Source: a bacterium
GTDB taxonomy: Bacteria; CLD3; SB21
Reading direction: 5' to 3'
Assembly: GCA_008933615.1 (NCBI GenBank)
Contig: WBUR01000012.1
Span: forward strand, 21,709 to 85,708
DNA length: 64,000 bases
A program made the translations under genes and the position numbers. Below the pieces are notes generated by a model that did not search any database, was not told the origin of the DNA, and saw nothing but the letters and a program-made list of their open reading frames with translations. Shown here in pieces: positions 46,448 through 56,582 of the stretch; position 1 is the first letter of the stretch; each line of letters begins with the position of its first letter.

Positions 46448-47641
46448 TCAAATTTTTTTACCCATTTTTATTTTTATTTTCTCTAAATGCTTTTGGTATA
46501 TCGCCAGGTTAGGATCGGAAATTTTTTTTCCTTGAAGACATGCCCGTTCACAGTTTTTCAAAGCCAGCTCCATCTCGTCAAAAGCTTCATACGCATCCGC
46601 CATGCTGTCATACACATTAGCCGATTCCGGATGACTGCTGATATTAAATTGAAATACTTTGATTGCTTCCGCCGTCTGCAGGTTTCCTAAAAGCACATAA
46701 CCGAGAGAGTTAATAATTCGCTCCGACGGTTCGACCTTGTAGCCGAACCGTGCCGATAATCCGGCATAATGCTGCTCCAAACCAGCGAGCCCTTTGAATG
46801 CTGCCGACAACGGATAGGACCATCCGGTGTACATCCATTCAAGCCCGTCATAAATCGATCTGTGCGGAGTAGTGCCGTGATTTTCTTTATCCATCGATTG
46901 GTATTTCCACGAAAACCCCGGAGGCGCATTCCTTTCCAATACCGTAACAAAACTGTCCATAGGGCTCTGCATCTGAATTCCTTCATTTCCCAGCGCGACA
47001 TATAACATTTTTTTGAAATCACGATGCGATCTCAAAAACGACTCGGCGTGCTTGACCTCTTCCCACTTATTCCACCATAACGAAGGACTAACGGCGATGT
47101 AAGCATCGAATACGTCCGGTTTGTTTAACATGGTATGAATGGCAAAGAGGCCGCCGAACGAATGCCCGATAAGGATCTCAAATGGATCGGTCCTGTATTT
47201 TTTTTGAACAAATGGTTTCAGTTCGTCGGTAAGGAATTGCAAAAATTGATCCGAACCGCCTGCCGTAGGCTGTTGCTTGTCTGACGAATCCGGTTTAGGC
47301 GTAAGGTCACGCGTTCGATCGGTATTATGTATTCCAACAACGACCATATCCGGCATAACCCCTTGTTGCGCAAGAAAGCGTACGATACCGGTTACGTGAT
47401 GAAAATGATCGGGGCCGTCCAATAGATAGACAACGGAATATTTCGTCTGAGTCAGTTTGTAATCCGGCGGGACATAAACCGTAATGCTCCTGTCTTCATT
47501 CAATACTTTCGAATGAATCTTAGCGGTCTCACCGATTACGATCTTATTGTTCTGAGCAGAAATGTTTCCGTCATTAAGAAACTGGATTATGAGCAAAACC
47601 AATAATCTTTTTACGGTTAATGTTCCGTATTTGATACTCAT
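46448..47641 (-). CDS. Exported esterase-like alpha/beta hydrolase with C-terminal TPRs
   Basis: 397 residues. The signal peptide (VKRLLVLLIIQFLNDGNISAQ) precedes an enterochelin-esterase-like domain with LNEDRSITVYVPPDY, VVYLLDGPDHFHHV, nucleophile elbow IGHSFGGLFAIH, and a late His in DKENHGTTPH. From about residue 300 a helical tail carries tetratricopeptide-like units (LGYVLLGNLQTAEAIKVFQF; YDSMADAYEAFDEMELALKN). The tail may bind partners. The start overlaps the DUF1330 stop by four bases, so the two are co-translated. Confidence 0.88.
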   Translation of the reverse strand: MSIKYGTLTVKRLLVLLIIQFLNDGNISAQNNKIVIGETAKIHSKVLNEDRSITVYVPPDYKLTQTKYSVVYLLDGPDHFHHVTGIVRFLAQQGVMPDMVVVGIHNTDRTRDLTPKPDSSDKQQPTAGGSDQFLQFLTDELKPFVQKKYRTDPFEILIGHSFGGLFAIHTMLNKPDVFDAYIAVSPSLWWNKWEEVKHAESFLRSHRDFKKMLYVALGNEGIQMQSPMDSFVTVLERNAPPGFSWKYQSMDKENHGTTPHRSIYDGLEWMYTGWSYPLSAAFKGLAGLEQHYAGLSARFGYKVEPSERIINSLGYVLLGNLQTAEAIKVFQFNISSHPESANVYDSMADAYEAFDEMELALKNCERACLQGKKISDPNLAIYQKHLEKIKIKMGKKI

Positions 47642-47931
47642 GGATGAAAACCCTCAACTACTATCATTTTTGTTTTCGCCGTTCGTTGTCGAATAGCCTT
47701 AGCATCGGCATATTCAGGAGAACTCCACCATTGTTTTGCGCTTTCCACGTCTGAAAACTCAAGAACGACTATCCGTCCGTGAGTCCAATCGCCTTCGAGC
47801 GTTTCCGTTGCGCCGCCTCGTACAATAAATCTTCCGCCGTATGCTGCAATGGTTGCAGGTGTAAGTTTCTTATACTCTTCATACTCTTTCGGATCGGTGA
47901 TCTCAATGTCTACAATGACGTAAGCGGACAT
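47638..47931 (-). CDS. DUF1330-domain protein
   Basis: 97 residues, a dimeric alpha/beta-barrel fold. Family blocks are AYVIVDIEITDPKEYEEYK, GGRFIVRGGATETLEGDW, RIVVLEFSDVESAKQWWSSPEY, and the final strand with KMIVVEGF. The biochemical role is not known. It is the first gene of a two-gene unit with the esterase. Confidence 0.95.
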   Translation of the reverse strand: MSAYVIVDIEITDPKEYEEYKKLTPATIAAYGGRFIVRGGATETLEGDWTHGRIVVLEFSDVESAKQWWSSPEYADAKAIRQRTAKTKMIVVEGFHP

Positions 47932-48066
47932 GGCTAATTCCTTTCAATGAAGATTCGGCTATACAGTGTGTAAAATTACTTTAGTAAATCCTATGACCCA
48001 TATTGGGCATTCTGATAGCTTGCGAACTTGGGGGTTCTAACAAGTATTACTATTTTAATTAAATTG

Positions 48067-48363
48067 TTATCCTCCGGCCATCGCTCCGACAATCAGGAAA
48101 GGTTCATCACCCTTCACCACTGCATCGGGCAGGGCGGCATCGGGCGAGTTGTGGGATAAGTCTTCGCCGCAAGCAAAGAACCTGACGAACGGCCTACGCT
48201 TTAGCGTGGAATGGTCCCGGATCGTACCGCGCAACACAGGATACAACGACTCTAGCGTATCCAATATTGAACGCTGCGTGCAAGGTTCTTTGACATCGAT
48301 CTCGATCTCTCGCGGAATATTCGCAAGATTACCGAGATGGTATGGGATCATTATGCGCATCAT
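48067..48363 (-). CDS. MoaD/ThiS-like ubiquitin-fold protein
   Basis: 98 residues of beta-grasp fold in the MoaD/ThiS family: an [12 protein letters not shown] strand, [17 protein letters not shown] helix, and a C-terminal GAMAGG. The terminal Gly-Gly is the group that E1-like enzymes adenylate in sulfur carriers and prokaryotic ubiquitin-like proteins. No ThiF/MoeB, MoaE or JAMM-protease gene is in the window. Its ATG overlaps the stop of the BNR-repeat gene by three bases (ATGA), so the two are co-translated. A second in-frame ATG follows the first at once. Confidence 0.9.
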   Translation of the reverse strand: MMRIMIPYHLGNLANIPREIEIDVKEPCTQRSILDTLESLYPVLRGTIRDHSTLKRRPFVRFFACGEDLSHNSPDAALPDAVVKGDEPFLIVGAMAGG

Positions 48364-49475
48364 TTCAATGTTTGCACCTCCACACTCAACACGGAAGGGA
48401 GATTCTCGGCAATGGCAAACCAGGAATCTCCGGAATTAGCCGAAGCGTAAACCTGGCCGCCGGTAGTACCGAAATAAATTCCGCATTTATCCATGGAATC
48501 AACCGACATCGCATCGCGCAGAATATTGACGTAACAATTTTTTTGCGGCAGTCCTTTGGTGAGCGCCTGCCATTTATTGCCGCCCGTCTTGCTGCGATAT
48601 ACGCGCAGTTTCCCGTCGGGGGGGAAATGTTCGGAATCACTTTTGATCGGCACAACATAAATGGTTTCGGGCTCATGCGCGTGCACCGCAATGGGAAATC
48701 CGAAATCGGTGGGCAGATTCCCGCTAATCTCGCGCCACTCCTCTCCGGCGTTGTCCGTACGCATCACATCCCAGTGTTTCTGCATAAAAATGACGTCGGG
48801 TCTCGAGTGATGCATGGCAATATTATGTACGCAGTGCCCGACTTCCGCCGCAGGATCGGGAAGTTCATACAGCGATTTCAATCCGTTGTTGATCGGTTTC
48901 CACGTTTGTCCTCCGTCGTCGGTGCGGAAGGCGCCGGCAGCCGAGATGGCGATGAACATGCGTTTAGGATTGTTTGGATCAAGGAGGATCGTATGTAAGC
49001 CCATGCCGCCCGCGCCTGGCTGCCAAAGATGGCCTTTCGCATTGCGAAGGCCGGGCAGTTCTTCCCACGATTTCCCGCCGTCCGTGGATCTGAACAGCGC
49101 CGCATCTTCGACGCCGGCATATACCGTGTCCACATCGGTAAACGACGGTTCCAGATGCCAGACGCGCTTGAATTCCCATGGATGCTGCGTGCCGTCGTAC
49201 CATTGGTGCGTTCCGGGTGTACCGTCATACTTGAATTCATTCCCGACCGCGTCCCAGGTTTTTCCGCCATTGTCGGAGCGCTGAATCACCTGGCCGAACC
49301 AACCGCTGGTCTGTGACGCGTAGATCCGATTGGGATTCATCGGTGATCCTTTCATATGGTAGATCTCCCAACCGGCAAAAAAAGGGCCTTTGATGTTCCA
49401 TTTTTTTCGTTTGCCGTCCGAGGTTAGAATAAAAGCGCCTTTTTTTGTTCCGACGAGAACGCGTACTTTCTTCAT
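48360..49475 (-). CDS. BNR/Asp-box beta-propeller protein (sialidase-like)
   Basis: 371 residues with no signal peptide. Asp-box turns recur: [40 protein letters not shown] and SANSGDSW, giving about six blades of a propeller. The Arg triad of true sialidases is not obvious, so the sialidase label is only structural. It opens [20 protein letters not shown], and seems cytoplasmic. It is followed by, and overlaps, the MoaD/ThiS-like gene; the pair recurs in other bacteria as I recall, with no known function. Confidence 0.9.
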   Translation of the reverse strand: MKKVRVLVGTKKGAFILTSDGKRKKWNIKGPFFAGWEIYHMKGSPMNPNRIYASQTSGWFGQVIQRSDNGGKTWDAVGNEFKYDGTPGTHQWYDGTQHPWEFKRVWHLEPSFTDVDTVYAGVEDAALFRSTDGGKSWEELPGLRNAKGHLWQPGAGGMGLHTILLDPNNPKRMFIAISAAGAFRTDDGGQTWKPINNGLKSLYELPDPAAEVGHCVHNIAMHHSRPDVIFMQKHWDVMRTDNAGEEWREISGNLPTDFGFPIAVHAHEPETIYVVPIKSDSEHFPPDGKLRVYRSKTGGNKWQALTKGLPQKNCYVNILRDAMSVDSMDKCGIYFGTTGGQVYASANSGDSWFAIAENLPSVLSVEVQTLK

Positions 49476-49644
49476 ACTCGATCCTCCGCTAAATAATTGA
49501 AGCCCGTACTTCTACACCATGACCTAAAGGTGTACCGTTGAGCCTAGTAATTTCAAAAATGAATTTTCAGGAAATTTCGTTAAAATAGAATAAATACTTT
49601 ATTTTGTCAAGCAAGCGTATCGATAAAGAAAAAATGATATGCGC

Positions 49645-49953
49645 TTATTCAAGCCATTCAAAAAGATATATGGAATCATATTCGACGTTGAATTTTTCAA
49701 GAAGTTTCTTGTATTCTACTTTGAATGTGGTTTTTGAATGATGTTTCTCCTGGTTCTTGATATAGGAAATAACCCTATCAAGATGTGAATATGGTCGCGC
49801 ATGCCGTTGATGGCGATCAGTTTTTGGGCTTTATTTCTAATAATGCCTGCTATGTATTTGTATAATTCCGTTTTGTGAATATTCGGAATGATGTTTTGGC
49901 GGCCTTTGACGGAAAAAACAATGTACGTAAATTTGGCTGTACGTGTTAGCCAT
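49645..49953 (-). pseudogene. IS200/IS605-type TnpA (Y1 transposase) remnant
   Basis: Read leftward, an ATG at 49953 opens MANTYSQIYVH. A loss of two bases near 49917 then shifts the frame, after which VFSVKGRQNIIPNIHKTELY, AGIIRNKAQKLIAINGM and RDHIHILIGLFP follow. The text then jumps straight to YIKNQEKHHSKTTFKVEY and FEWLE-stop. The HIH metal motif of the HUH nuclease is kept, but about 50 central residues are lost, including the WQEGYGAFSYS region. The element is therefore dead. I found no clear ends or target repeats. Confidence 0.88.
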
Positions 49954-49961
49954 ACATTTCA

Positions 49962-50111
49962 CTCCTACGGAGCTAAATTTTGTTTATGTAATTATTTCTA
50001 TAAATATTTCGTCCCTACGGGACGAATACTTGACGTTTTGCATATTAGCACCGGCGGGGCGCAATTTGTATAGATAAATGAACATCATTAATTCAAAAAA
50101 CCCCGGCGGGG
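49962..50111. repeat. Cluster of four short GC-rich palindromes
   Basis: CTCC-TAC-GGAG (49962-49972), TTCGTCCC-TAC-GGGACGAA (50008-50026), GCACC-GGC-GGGGC (50048-50060, one mismatch) and CCCC-GGC-GGGG (50101-50111). All have three-base loops and lie in AT-rich DNA with centres 37-52 bp apart. The cluster begins right beside the transposase remnant. Confidence 0.85.
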
Positions 50112-50217
50112 CGACATTGCGTATGCATAAAATTAAAAAACCATTCTCGCAAAAAAATGATAGATCAAGCAGGTTCATTAGTTTTAAAAAATCGGCGCTT
50201 TCACATGGCTATCCTCA

Positions 50218-51318
50218 TCACAACCGCTTCACGATCAACAACGACAGATCATCATTTGCTCTTGCATCGCCCACAAAACGGCCAAGTTGGTTTGTTACCG
50301 TTTCCCCGATATGCTGCGCATCGAAATGGCCGATCTGTGACAACAGTTTTGTGAGACGTTCCGTTCCGTAAAATTCACCTGCTTCATTGCACCCTTCTGT
50401 CAGCCCGTCGGAATACGCAAATAAAACCTCGCCGCGTTGCAGTTCGATTGTCTGTTCAGAATAATCTGTTTTATTGGATAACCCAAGCGCGAGTTCGCCT
50501 CTTGATAATTCCTTGACCCCTTGAGCGGAAATGACCAGCGGCGGCATGTGCCCTGCATTTACGAATCGTATCTGATTCTCTTCGGGTTTGATTTCGATGT
50601 ATAACAGCGAAGCAAAAATACTCGGAAGACTATCGCGATGAAAAATCGCGTTGACCTTGGAACAAAATGCCGATAATGAATCGTGATCGGATGCGAGCGC
50701 ACGTACGGTAGCCTGAAGCTTTGCAGTAAGCAATGCCGCGCGAAGGCCTTTGCCCGCTACATCCGCCATGATTAGGCCGGCGCGTTCCGGACTGATGCGA
50801 AGAAAATCAACCAGATCGCCGCCCACTTCATTAGCCGGCCGCGTATAGAGCCATAGCGACCATCCGGAAACCTGCGGGCAGCGTTCCGGTGCAAGCGCTT
50901 GCTGGACCTTACGTCCGGATTCCAGTTCGCTGTGCGCCAGCAGTTTATCCTTTAATTCAAGCAACAGCACGAACAAGATCAAAATTCCGCCAAGCAAATT
51001 ATTATCGTTGATCCTTGCGTTCCCGAGCTGAATGGCAAAGCCCGCATTGGTAAAGAATATACCGAGCAGGAGCAACAGGCGCCTGGTTGGCGTAAGTTTG
51101 AAGAACATGCTTTTCAGCAGCCACCATACAAAGAAAATCCAGCGTTTGATCACATTCATTTCAACCAGTCTGGATTTTTTTTCGGTATCAATATAGAAAT
51201 CGCGCAATTCACGATACTCCCGCCGGATATTGTCAAAGTGCCCGCCGGATTGAACGTCGTGACGGATCGTATTGAATATCCCGGGATCGTTTTTTTTAGT
51301 GGAATTTTCGTTAGACAT
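50218..51318 (-). CDS. SpoIIE/RsbU-type PP2C phosphatase, membrane-anchored
   Basis: About 366 residues. The N-terminal ~80 are charged, two hydrophobic segments follow (IFFVWWLLKSMFF; LLLLLGIFFTNAGFAIQL and then NNLLGGILILFVLLLEL), and the C-terminal half is a PPM/SpoIIE phosphatase (RPANEVGGDLVDFLRI, IMADVAGKGLRAALL, FVNAGHMPPLV, LFAYSDGLTEGCN, ANDDLSLLIVKR). Metal-binding Asp residues are in place. Such proteins dephosphorylate anti-sigma-antagonists or similar partners; none is near. The ATG at 51318 or a TTG at 51351 could start it. Confidence 0.92.
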   Translation of the reverse strand: MSNENSTKKNDPGIFNTIRHDVQSGGHFDNIRREYRELRDFYIDTEKKSRLVEMNVIKRWIFFVWWLLKSMFFKLTPTRRLLLLLGIFFTNAGFAIQLGNARINDNNLLGGILILFVLLLELKDKLLAHSELESGRKVQQALAPERCPQVSGWSLWLYTRPANEVGGDLVDFLRISPERAGLIMADVAGKGLRAALLTAKLQATVRALASDHDSLSAFCSKVNAIFHRDSLPSIFASLLYIEIKPEENQIRFVNAGHMPPLVISAQGVKELSRGELALGLSNKTDYSEQTIELQRGEVLFAYSDGLTEGCNEAGEFYGTERLTKLLSQIGHFDAQHIGETVTNQLGRFVGDARANDDLSLLIVKRL

Positions 51319-51549
51319 GGCGTACGGTTTTGGTTTCTTAAATTTCAGCAAATACTACGTAGCATTCAAGTGAATGTTCGGGAAATTTTTTTCATGTATT
51401 GAACCTCTCGCCATTCTGAAAGAATTTGTTTTAGATTGAGAGCCTTACTGTATAAAGAAAAGATTCTTAGTAGAATGACGTCGGCCTGGGTTTAGGTAAG
51501 AAGTTTTCTTTATTCATTGAAAAATCCATGACATTTTATAGATTAAACC

Positions 51550-54500
51550 ATGCCTCCCGAACAAATGTCACATACGTTTCATCCTTCTGTAGAGAATTGG
51601 TTCATCAAGGAATTCTCGCTGCCGACAGAAATTCAAAGACGCGCCTGGCCGGCCATCCAGCAAAAACAAAACACGCTTATTGCAGCGCCAACCGGTTCAG
51701 GTAAAACGCTTGCCGCGTTTCTGGCGGCTATAAATGATCTGGTTCAGCGAGGTTTAGAGGGATCGTTATTAGCGCAAACGCAAATTGTGTACATTTCCCC
51801 GCTTAAAGCGCTCAGCAATGATATTGAAAAAAATCTTCAACGTCCGCTGGCCGGAATCGAAGAGGAATTAAACCTACTCGGACTTCCTCAAGTGCCGGTC
51901 CGTGTGCTGGTCAGAACGGGCGATACTCCCGCAAGCGCGCGTACCGCCATGACAAAAAACCCTCCGCACATACTGGTCACAACCCCGGAATCCTTATTTC
52001 TTTTGGTTACGAGCGATGGCGGGCGCAGCATGTTATCCAACGTCCACACGGTCATCGTTGACGAAATTCACGCGCTGGTCCGCGACAAACGCGGATCGCA
52101 TCTTTCTCTGACGCTGGAGCGGCTGGAGACGTTAACAAAAAATAAGCCGGTACGCATCGGCATTTCTGCCACACAAAAACCGATCGAGGAGATCGCGAGG
52201 TTTTTGGTAGGTAATGGTCACACAGAGCATGGTCGAAGTGTGACAAAGAGCGAGACACCTCTCACCCTTCAACAGGCTCAGGGTGACGACATAAACTGCA
52301 CCATCATCGACACGGGTCACAAACGCAAACTCGACCTGTCCATTGAAGTTCCCGGATCGCCGTTGTCCGCCGTGATGCCCAATGAAGTGTGGCTGGAAAT
52401 CTACGAACGTTTGGTCGAATTGATCCGGGAACACCGAACGACATTGATCTTTGTGAATACGCGCCGTTTAGCGGAACGTATCGCTCATACGTTGACAGAA
52501 CGCCTCGGTCCTGATGCCATCACCGCGCATCACGGCAGCATGTCCAAAGAACATCGGCTGCAGGCCGAACAGCGGCTTAAATCCGGTTCTCTGCGCGCGC
52601 TTGTGGCTACCGCCTCGCTGGAACTCGGAATAGATATAGGTTCCGTTGATCTCGTTTGCCAGATCGCATCGCCTAAATCTATTGCAACCTTTCTTCAACG
52701 CGTAGGCCGCTCCGGACACACGGTCACCGGCACGCCGAAAGGAAAGCTGTTTCCGCTGACGAGAGACGAACTCGTTGAATGCGCGGCCATATTTGACGCA
52801 GTGCGGCGGGGCGAACTGGACCGAATCATTATTCCGGAAAAACCAATCGATATTCTGGCGCAACAGATCATTGCCGAAGTTGCCTGCGGCGAATATGCAG
52901 AAAAAGATTTGTACGAATTGGTTCGCCGCGCATATCCGTACCGGAATTTGAGTCGGCAGGAATTTGACGAAGTCATCACGATGCTCTCCGACGGATTTAC
53001 GACAAGGCGGGGACGACGCGGCGCGTATCTATTCCACGACGTGGTAAACGAAACTCTTCGCGCGAGGAAAGGCGCAAGGCTTTCTGCGATCACATCCGGC
53101 GGCGCCATACCGGATTCATTCGATTACGAAGTACGGCTGGAACCGAGCAACACATTCATCGGCACGCTCAATGAAGATTTTGCGTTTGAGAGTTCCGCCG
53201 GCGATATTTTCCAGTTAGGCAATAATTCATGGAAAATTCTGCGTGTGGAAAATGGAGTCGTACGTGTTAGCGATGCCGGCTCGACGCCGCCGAACATTCC
53301 ATTTTGGCTTGGCGAAGCGCCCGGACGAACGATGGAATTATCTTTCGCCGTGTCGCGCCTGCGGGAAGAAATATCTAACAGGCTGGATACAACGGAATTG
53401 GCCACGGCTTCCAACGAAGCTGATGCTGCGTGGAAACAACCGGCTTTACGTATGCTCACAGAGGACATAGGCGTTGAACGAAGCGCCGCCGATCAGATCG
53501 TGATGTATTTCGGCGCATCCAAAGCCGCACTTAACTGTTTACCCACACAGACAACCATTGTGCTCGAAAGATTTTTCGACCAGGCCGGAGATATGCATTT
53601 GATTATTCATTCTCCTTTCGGCAGCCGGATGAACCGCGCCTGGGGTCTTAGTTTACGAAAACGGTTTTGCAGAAAATTCAATTTTGAACTTCAGGCCGCG
53701 GCAACCGAAGACGCCATTGTATTGTCGCTCGGTTCTACACACAGTTTTCCTCTCGACGAAGTTTTTTCTTATCTCAATTCTAAAACCGTACGCGACATTT
53801 TAATTCAAGCGGTATTCGATTCTCCGATGTTCGAGTTGCGCTGGCGGTGGAATGCGACCAATTCGCTCGCTATGCTTCGGCGTCGAAACGGCAAGAGAGT
53901 TCCGGCGCAGCTTCAGCGAATGAATGCGCAGGATTTGGTCGCGCTGATTTTTCCGGATCAATTGGCCTGCCTTGAAAATATCGCCGGAGACCGAGAAATC
54001 CCCGACCACCCGCTGGTTCGCCAAACCATCAGTGACTGTCTGTTTGAAGCGATGGCTGTTGACGAACTGGAAACTTTGTTGAGAAAGATCGAAGATAAAT
54101 CAATACAGCTTATTGCAAAAGATCTGCGGGAACCCTCTCCGTTGTCCGAAGAAATTCTCAATGCTCGCCCCTACGCATTTCTCGACGACGCCCCGCTGGA
54201 GGAACGCAGATCGCGCGCCGTTGCCAATCGTCGGTTTATCGATCCGTCGGACGCATCGGAACTCGGCAAACTCGATATCGCCGCTATCCGGACCGTTCAA
54301 TCCGAAGCATGGCCTGATGCGGAAAATAAGGACGAATTGCATGATGCGTTAGTTCTGCTGGGATTCATGACGGGGTCTGAAATAAACAAAAATCCGGATT
54401 GGAAAACATATTTCGATGAGTTGGCTGCGCATGGACGCGTTTCTGTATTGTACAATGAGAATAAAGTTCCGCTATGTATACCTGTAGAACGTCTCCCGCA

Positions 54501-55977
54501 ATGGAAGGCTATTTTTCAATCGTTTGAATTGGCCCCGGAATTAATTCTACCCGAACGACTTGTAAATCAAGTGTGGACCGAGGAACGAGCGTTGACGGAA
54601 ATAGTCCGCGGCCGGCTCGAGGGCCTCGGACCCGTAACGGCAACCGACATTGCCCGGTCATCAGGTATGGAACTTTCTTCCATCGAGGCGGCCTTACTCG
54701 CGCTGGAAAATGAAGGGTTTGTTTTTAGAGGACACTTTACTTCAGAGACTGCTGAAACCGAGTGGTGCGAACGGCGGCTTTTGGCGCGCATTCACCGCTA
54801 CACACTGGATAAACTGCGGAAGGAGATTGAACCCGTTTCTGCCGCTGATTTTATGCGTTTCTTGTTTTCATGGCAGCATCTGGATCCGTCCGAAAAATTA
54901 GAAGGCCCGGAAGCCTTGCAGGTTGTGCTCCGGCAGCTTGAAGGATTCGAAGCGCCGGCCGCGGCGTGGGAATCCGATATTTTAACGGCGCGTATTGCCG
55001 ATTATGATCATCATTGGTTAGATATGTCTTGCCTTTCGGGGATAACTTCCTGGGGACGTTTTCGAATTCAGAAAACTTCCGGCAAAAGTCCTGTGAAGTC
55101 TACGCCGATTATGCTGGTGCAGAGAACAAACGTTTCTTTTTGGAAGCAGTTTCACTTATCGGAAAATGATACGAATCTTTCTCTTCCAGCGTCACAGATC
55201 ATTGAATTTCTAAAACAACGCGGTGCCTCTTTTTTTCACGATCTTGTTGAAAAAACAGGTTTGTTAAAATCGCAGGCGGAAGACGCTGTTGGCGAATTAG
55301 TTGCCGCCGGGTTAATCGTTTCTGATAGTTTTGCCGGTTTACGCGCGCTGCTCGTTCCCGCCAAATACAAACTTGCAGGTACTAAAACGCGTGGACGCAA
55401 GCAGGCCCCTTTTACCATGGATCAGGCCGGGCGGTGGACTTTATTACATGAAGTTCATACCGAAGAAAAACAAATACCGGATTCGGAGGTGCTTGAAATA
55501 ACGGCCAGGATATTGCTAAAACGCTACGGCGTGATGTTCCGTAAACTCGCCGATCGCGAATCTGTGGCGCCGCCGTGGAGGGAATTGGTCAGAGTGTACC
55601 GCAAACTCGAAGCGCGCGGCGAGATTCGCGGCGGCCGGTTTGTCGAAGGCGTTTGGGGGGAACAGTTTGCGCTTCCCGAAGCATTAACCAAGTTGCGATC
55701 TACACGTAAGGAGGAAAAATCCGGAAAACTTATTTCCATCAGCGCGGCCGATCCGCTCAATTTACAGGGCATTCTGACGCCCGGGAAAAAAGTTTCCGCA
55801 TTTTTGGGTAATCGAATTCTCTATCGTGACGGCGAACCCTGCGCCGTACACGAAAGCGGCGAAAACATTTTTCTTGTTCATGCCGACGACAGTGAAAAAT
55901 GGAAATGGCAAAACGCGCTGATCCGCCGAACAATCTCGCCTCTACTTCGTCCCTATCTCGGTAAGGGAATTGCGTAA
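51550..55977 (+). CDS. lhr: Long-form Lhr-family DNA helicase
   Basis: Superfamily 2 helicase of 1,475 residues, long form as in E. coli Lhr. The core has Walker A APTGSGKT (47-54), DEIH box in [34 protein letters not shown], and the C-terminal RecA lobe with VGRSGHTV. Long Lhr-type winged-helix and C-terminal domains follow ([33 protein letters not shown]). It is thought to act in DNA repair. A 25-residue insertion at about 222-246 coincides with a palindromic repeat; the frame is kept. The gene stands alone. Confidence 0.95.
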   Translation: MPPEQMSHTFHPSVENWFIKEFSLPTEIQRRAWPAIQQKQNTLIAAPTGSGKTLAAFLAAINDLVQRGLEGSLLAQTQIVYISPLKALSNDIEKNLQRPLAGIEEELNLLGLPQVPVRVLVRTGDTPASARTAMTKNPPHILVTTPESLFLLVTSDGGRSMLSNVHTVIVDEIHALVRDKRGSHLSLTLERLETLTKNKPVRIGISATQKPIEEIARFLVGNGHTEHGRSVTKSETPLTLQQAQGDDINCTIIDTGHKRKLDLSIEVPGSPLSAVMPNEVWLEIYERLVELIREHRTTLIFVNTRRLAERIAHTLTERLGPDAITAHHGSMSKEHRLQAEQRLKSGSLRALVATASLELGIDIGSVDLVCQIASPKSIATFLQRVGRSGHTVTGTPKGKLFPLTRDELVECAAIFDAVRRGELDRIIIPEKPIDILAQQIIAEVACGEYAEKDLYELVRRAYPYRNLSRQEFDEVITMLSDGFTTRRGRRGAYLFHDVVNETLRARKGARLSAITSGGAIPDSFDYEVRLEPSNTFIGTLNEDFAFESSAGDIFQLGNNSWKILRVENGVVRVSDAGSTPPNIPFWLGEAPGRTMELSFAVSRLREEISNRLDTTELATASNEADAAWKQPALRMLTEDIGVERSAADQIVMYFGASKAALNCLPTQTTIVLERFFDQAGDMHLIIHSPFGSRMNRAWGLSLRKRFCRKFNFELQAAATEDAIVLSLGSTHSFPLDEVFSYLNSKTVRDILIQAVFDSPMFELRWRWNATNSLAMLRRRNGKRVPAQLQRMNAQDLVALIFPDQLACLENIAGDREIPDHPLVRQTISDCLFEAMAVDELETLLRKIEDKSIQLIAKDLREPSPLSEEILNARPYAFLDDAPLEERRSRAVANRRFIDPSDASELGKLDIAAIRTVQSEAWPDAENKDELHDALVLLGFMTGSEINKNPDWKTYFDELAAHGRVSVLYNENKVPLCIPVERLPQWKAIFQSFELAPELILPERLVNQVWTEERALTEIVRGRLEGLGPVTATDIARSSGMELSSIEAALLALENEGFVFRGHFTSETAETEWCERRLLARIHRYTLDKLRKEIEPVSAADFMRFLFSWQHLDPSEKLEGPEALQVVLRQLEGFEAPAAAWESDILTARIADYDHHWLDMSCLSGITSWGRFRIQKTSGKSPVKSTPIMLVQRTNVSFWKQFHLSENDTNLSLPASQIIEFLKQRGASFFHDLVEKTGLLKSQAEDAVGELVAAGLIVSDSFAGLRALLVPAKYKLAGTKTRGRKQAPFTMDQAGRWTLLHEVHTEEKQIPDSEVLEITARILLKRYGVMFRKLADRESVAPPWRELVRVYRKLEARGEIRGGRFVEGVWGEQFALPEALTKLRSTRKEEKSGKLISISAADPLNLQGILTPGKKVSAFLGNRILYRDGEPCAVHESGENIFLVHADDSEKWKWQNALIRRTISPLLRPYLGKGIA
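52217..52286. repeat. GTCGAAG-family repeat inserted in frame within lhr
   Basis: Two perfect 7-bp inverted repeats: GTCACAC/GTGTGAC (52217-52244) with core GAGC..GGTCGAAG, and TCACCCT/AGGGTGA (52262-52286) whose reverse strand reads CCTGAGCCTGTTGAAGG. These are the core blocks of the repeats at 19437, 25071 and 26912. The coding frame crosses without a stop. Confidence 0.85.
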
Positions 55978-56062
55978 TCGTTTCGAAAACATGTGAACCT
56001 CTCGCAACCAAATCCAAAAAATATCCTTTTATAAATCTTTTAGCCGGAGTGATGAAATTGTT

Positions 56063-56086
56063 AACCTTTTAAACGATTCATACGTC
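56063..56086 (+). promoter_or_regulatory. Candidate ECF sigma promoter of the sigma/anti-sigma operon
   Basis: AACC at 56063-56066, 16 bases, then CGTC at 56083-56086, the classic ECF-type arrangement. It lies 34 bp upstream of the operon's first ATG, with GGAGG close to that start. Being in front of the operon that encodes an ECF factor, it is likely self-regulated, which is inference. Confidence 0.6.
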
Positions 56087-56119
56087 TTATGTATAGTTGC
56101 ATAGACAAACGGAGGTCCT

Positions 56120-56575
56120 ATGGATGAAGAAATTTTGTTGTTTCCCGCTTTAATGCTGCTCGGCGCATGGGTCTTGTGGCTTTGGTGGAAAAGATACCAA
56201 GCTGACCAGGCTGAACGGCTGAAACGATTGGAGATCCAGCATGACCTTGTGAAAAAATTTTCTGCCAGCAGCGAATTTATTGATTTTGTTCAAAGCGAGC
56301 GGGGAAAACAGGTTTTTATTCATACGGAATCAAAGCCTCAAATGAAAATAATACGATTTTTGACTGCAGCGGTTATGCTGATCCTTATCGGCGTCGTAAT
56401 GCTGATCAACGGGTATTCCTATCGATTTGAAACAGACTCTAATTATGTAACCAAAGCTCAGGACCTATATTACTGGGGAAGCCTGGCCATCGCCATCGGA
56501 TTGGGATTTTTGATCAACGCGGCCATAACCCTGCGCTTAGCGAAAAAATGGAATTTATTTAAAGACCGCGAGTAA
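56120..56575 (+). CDS. Membrane protein of unknown function (first gene of ECF operon)
   Basis: 151 residues. A first hydrophobic segment (LLFPALMLLGAWVLWLWW), a charged soluble part, then two more (IIRFLTAAVMLILIGVVMLING; YYWGSLAIAIGLGFLINAAI). I know no family; it might help place or sense an envelope signal for the sigma pair. GGAGG precedes the ATG, and the sigma gene follows 7 bp after the stop. Confidence 0.8.
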   Translation: MDEEILLFPALMLLGAWVLWLWWKRYQADQAERLKRLEIQHDLVKKFSASSEFIDFVQSERGKQVFIHTESKPQMKIIRFLTAAVMLILIGVVMLINGYSYRFETDSNYVTKAQDLYYWGSLAIAIGLGFLINAAITLRLAKKWNLFKDRE

Positions 56576-56582
56576 TCCGCGC

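Larger units (their letters stand above)
49476..50217. other. 742-bp stretch with decayed transposase and palindromes
   Basis: No intact gene. It holds, in order, AT-rich sequence, the IS200-type transposase remnant (49645-49953) and a cluster of four short palindromes (49962-50111). The rest up to the SpoIIE stop shows no clear feature. Confidence 0.75.

Noticed and set aside
48067..48363. Reading the small gene as molybdopterin synthase subunit MoaD
   Set aside because: No moaE or other cofactor gene is near and the gene is locked to a BNR-propeller gene; only the fold can be claimed.
48360..49475. Calling the BNR gene a true sialidase
   Set aside because: No signal peptide and no clear catalytic Arg triad or Tyr/Glu pair; Asp boxes alone show only a propeller.
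52217..52286. A frameshift or assembly error in lhr at the repeat
   Set aside because: The frame continues intact on both sides with conserved motifs, and the segment matches intergenic repeats.
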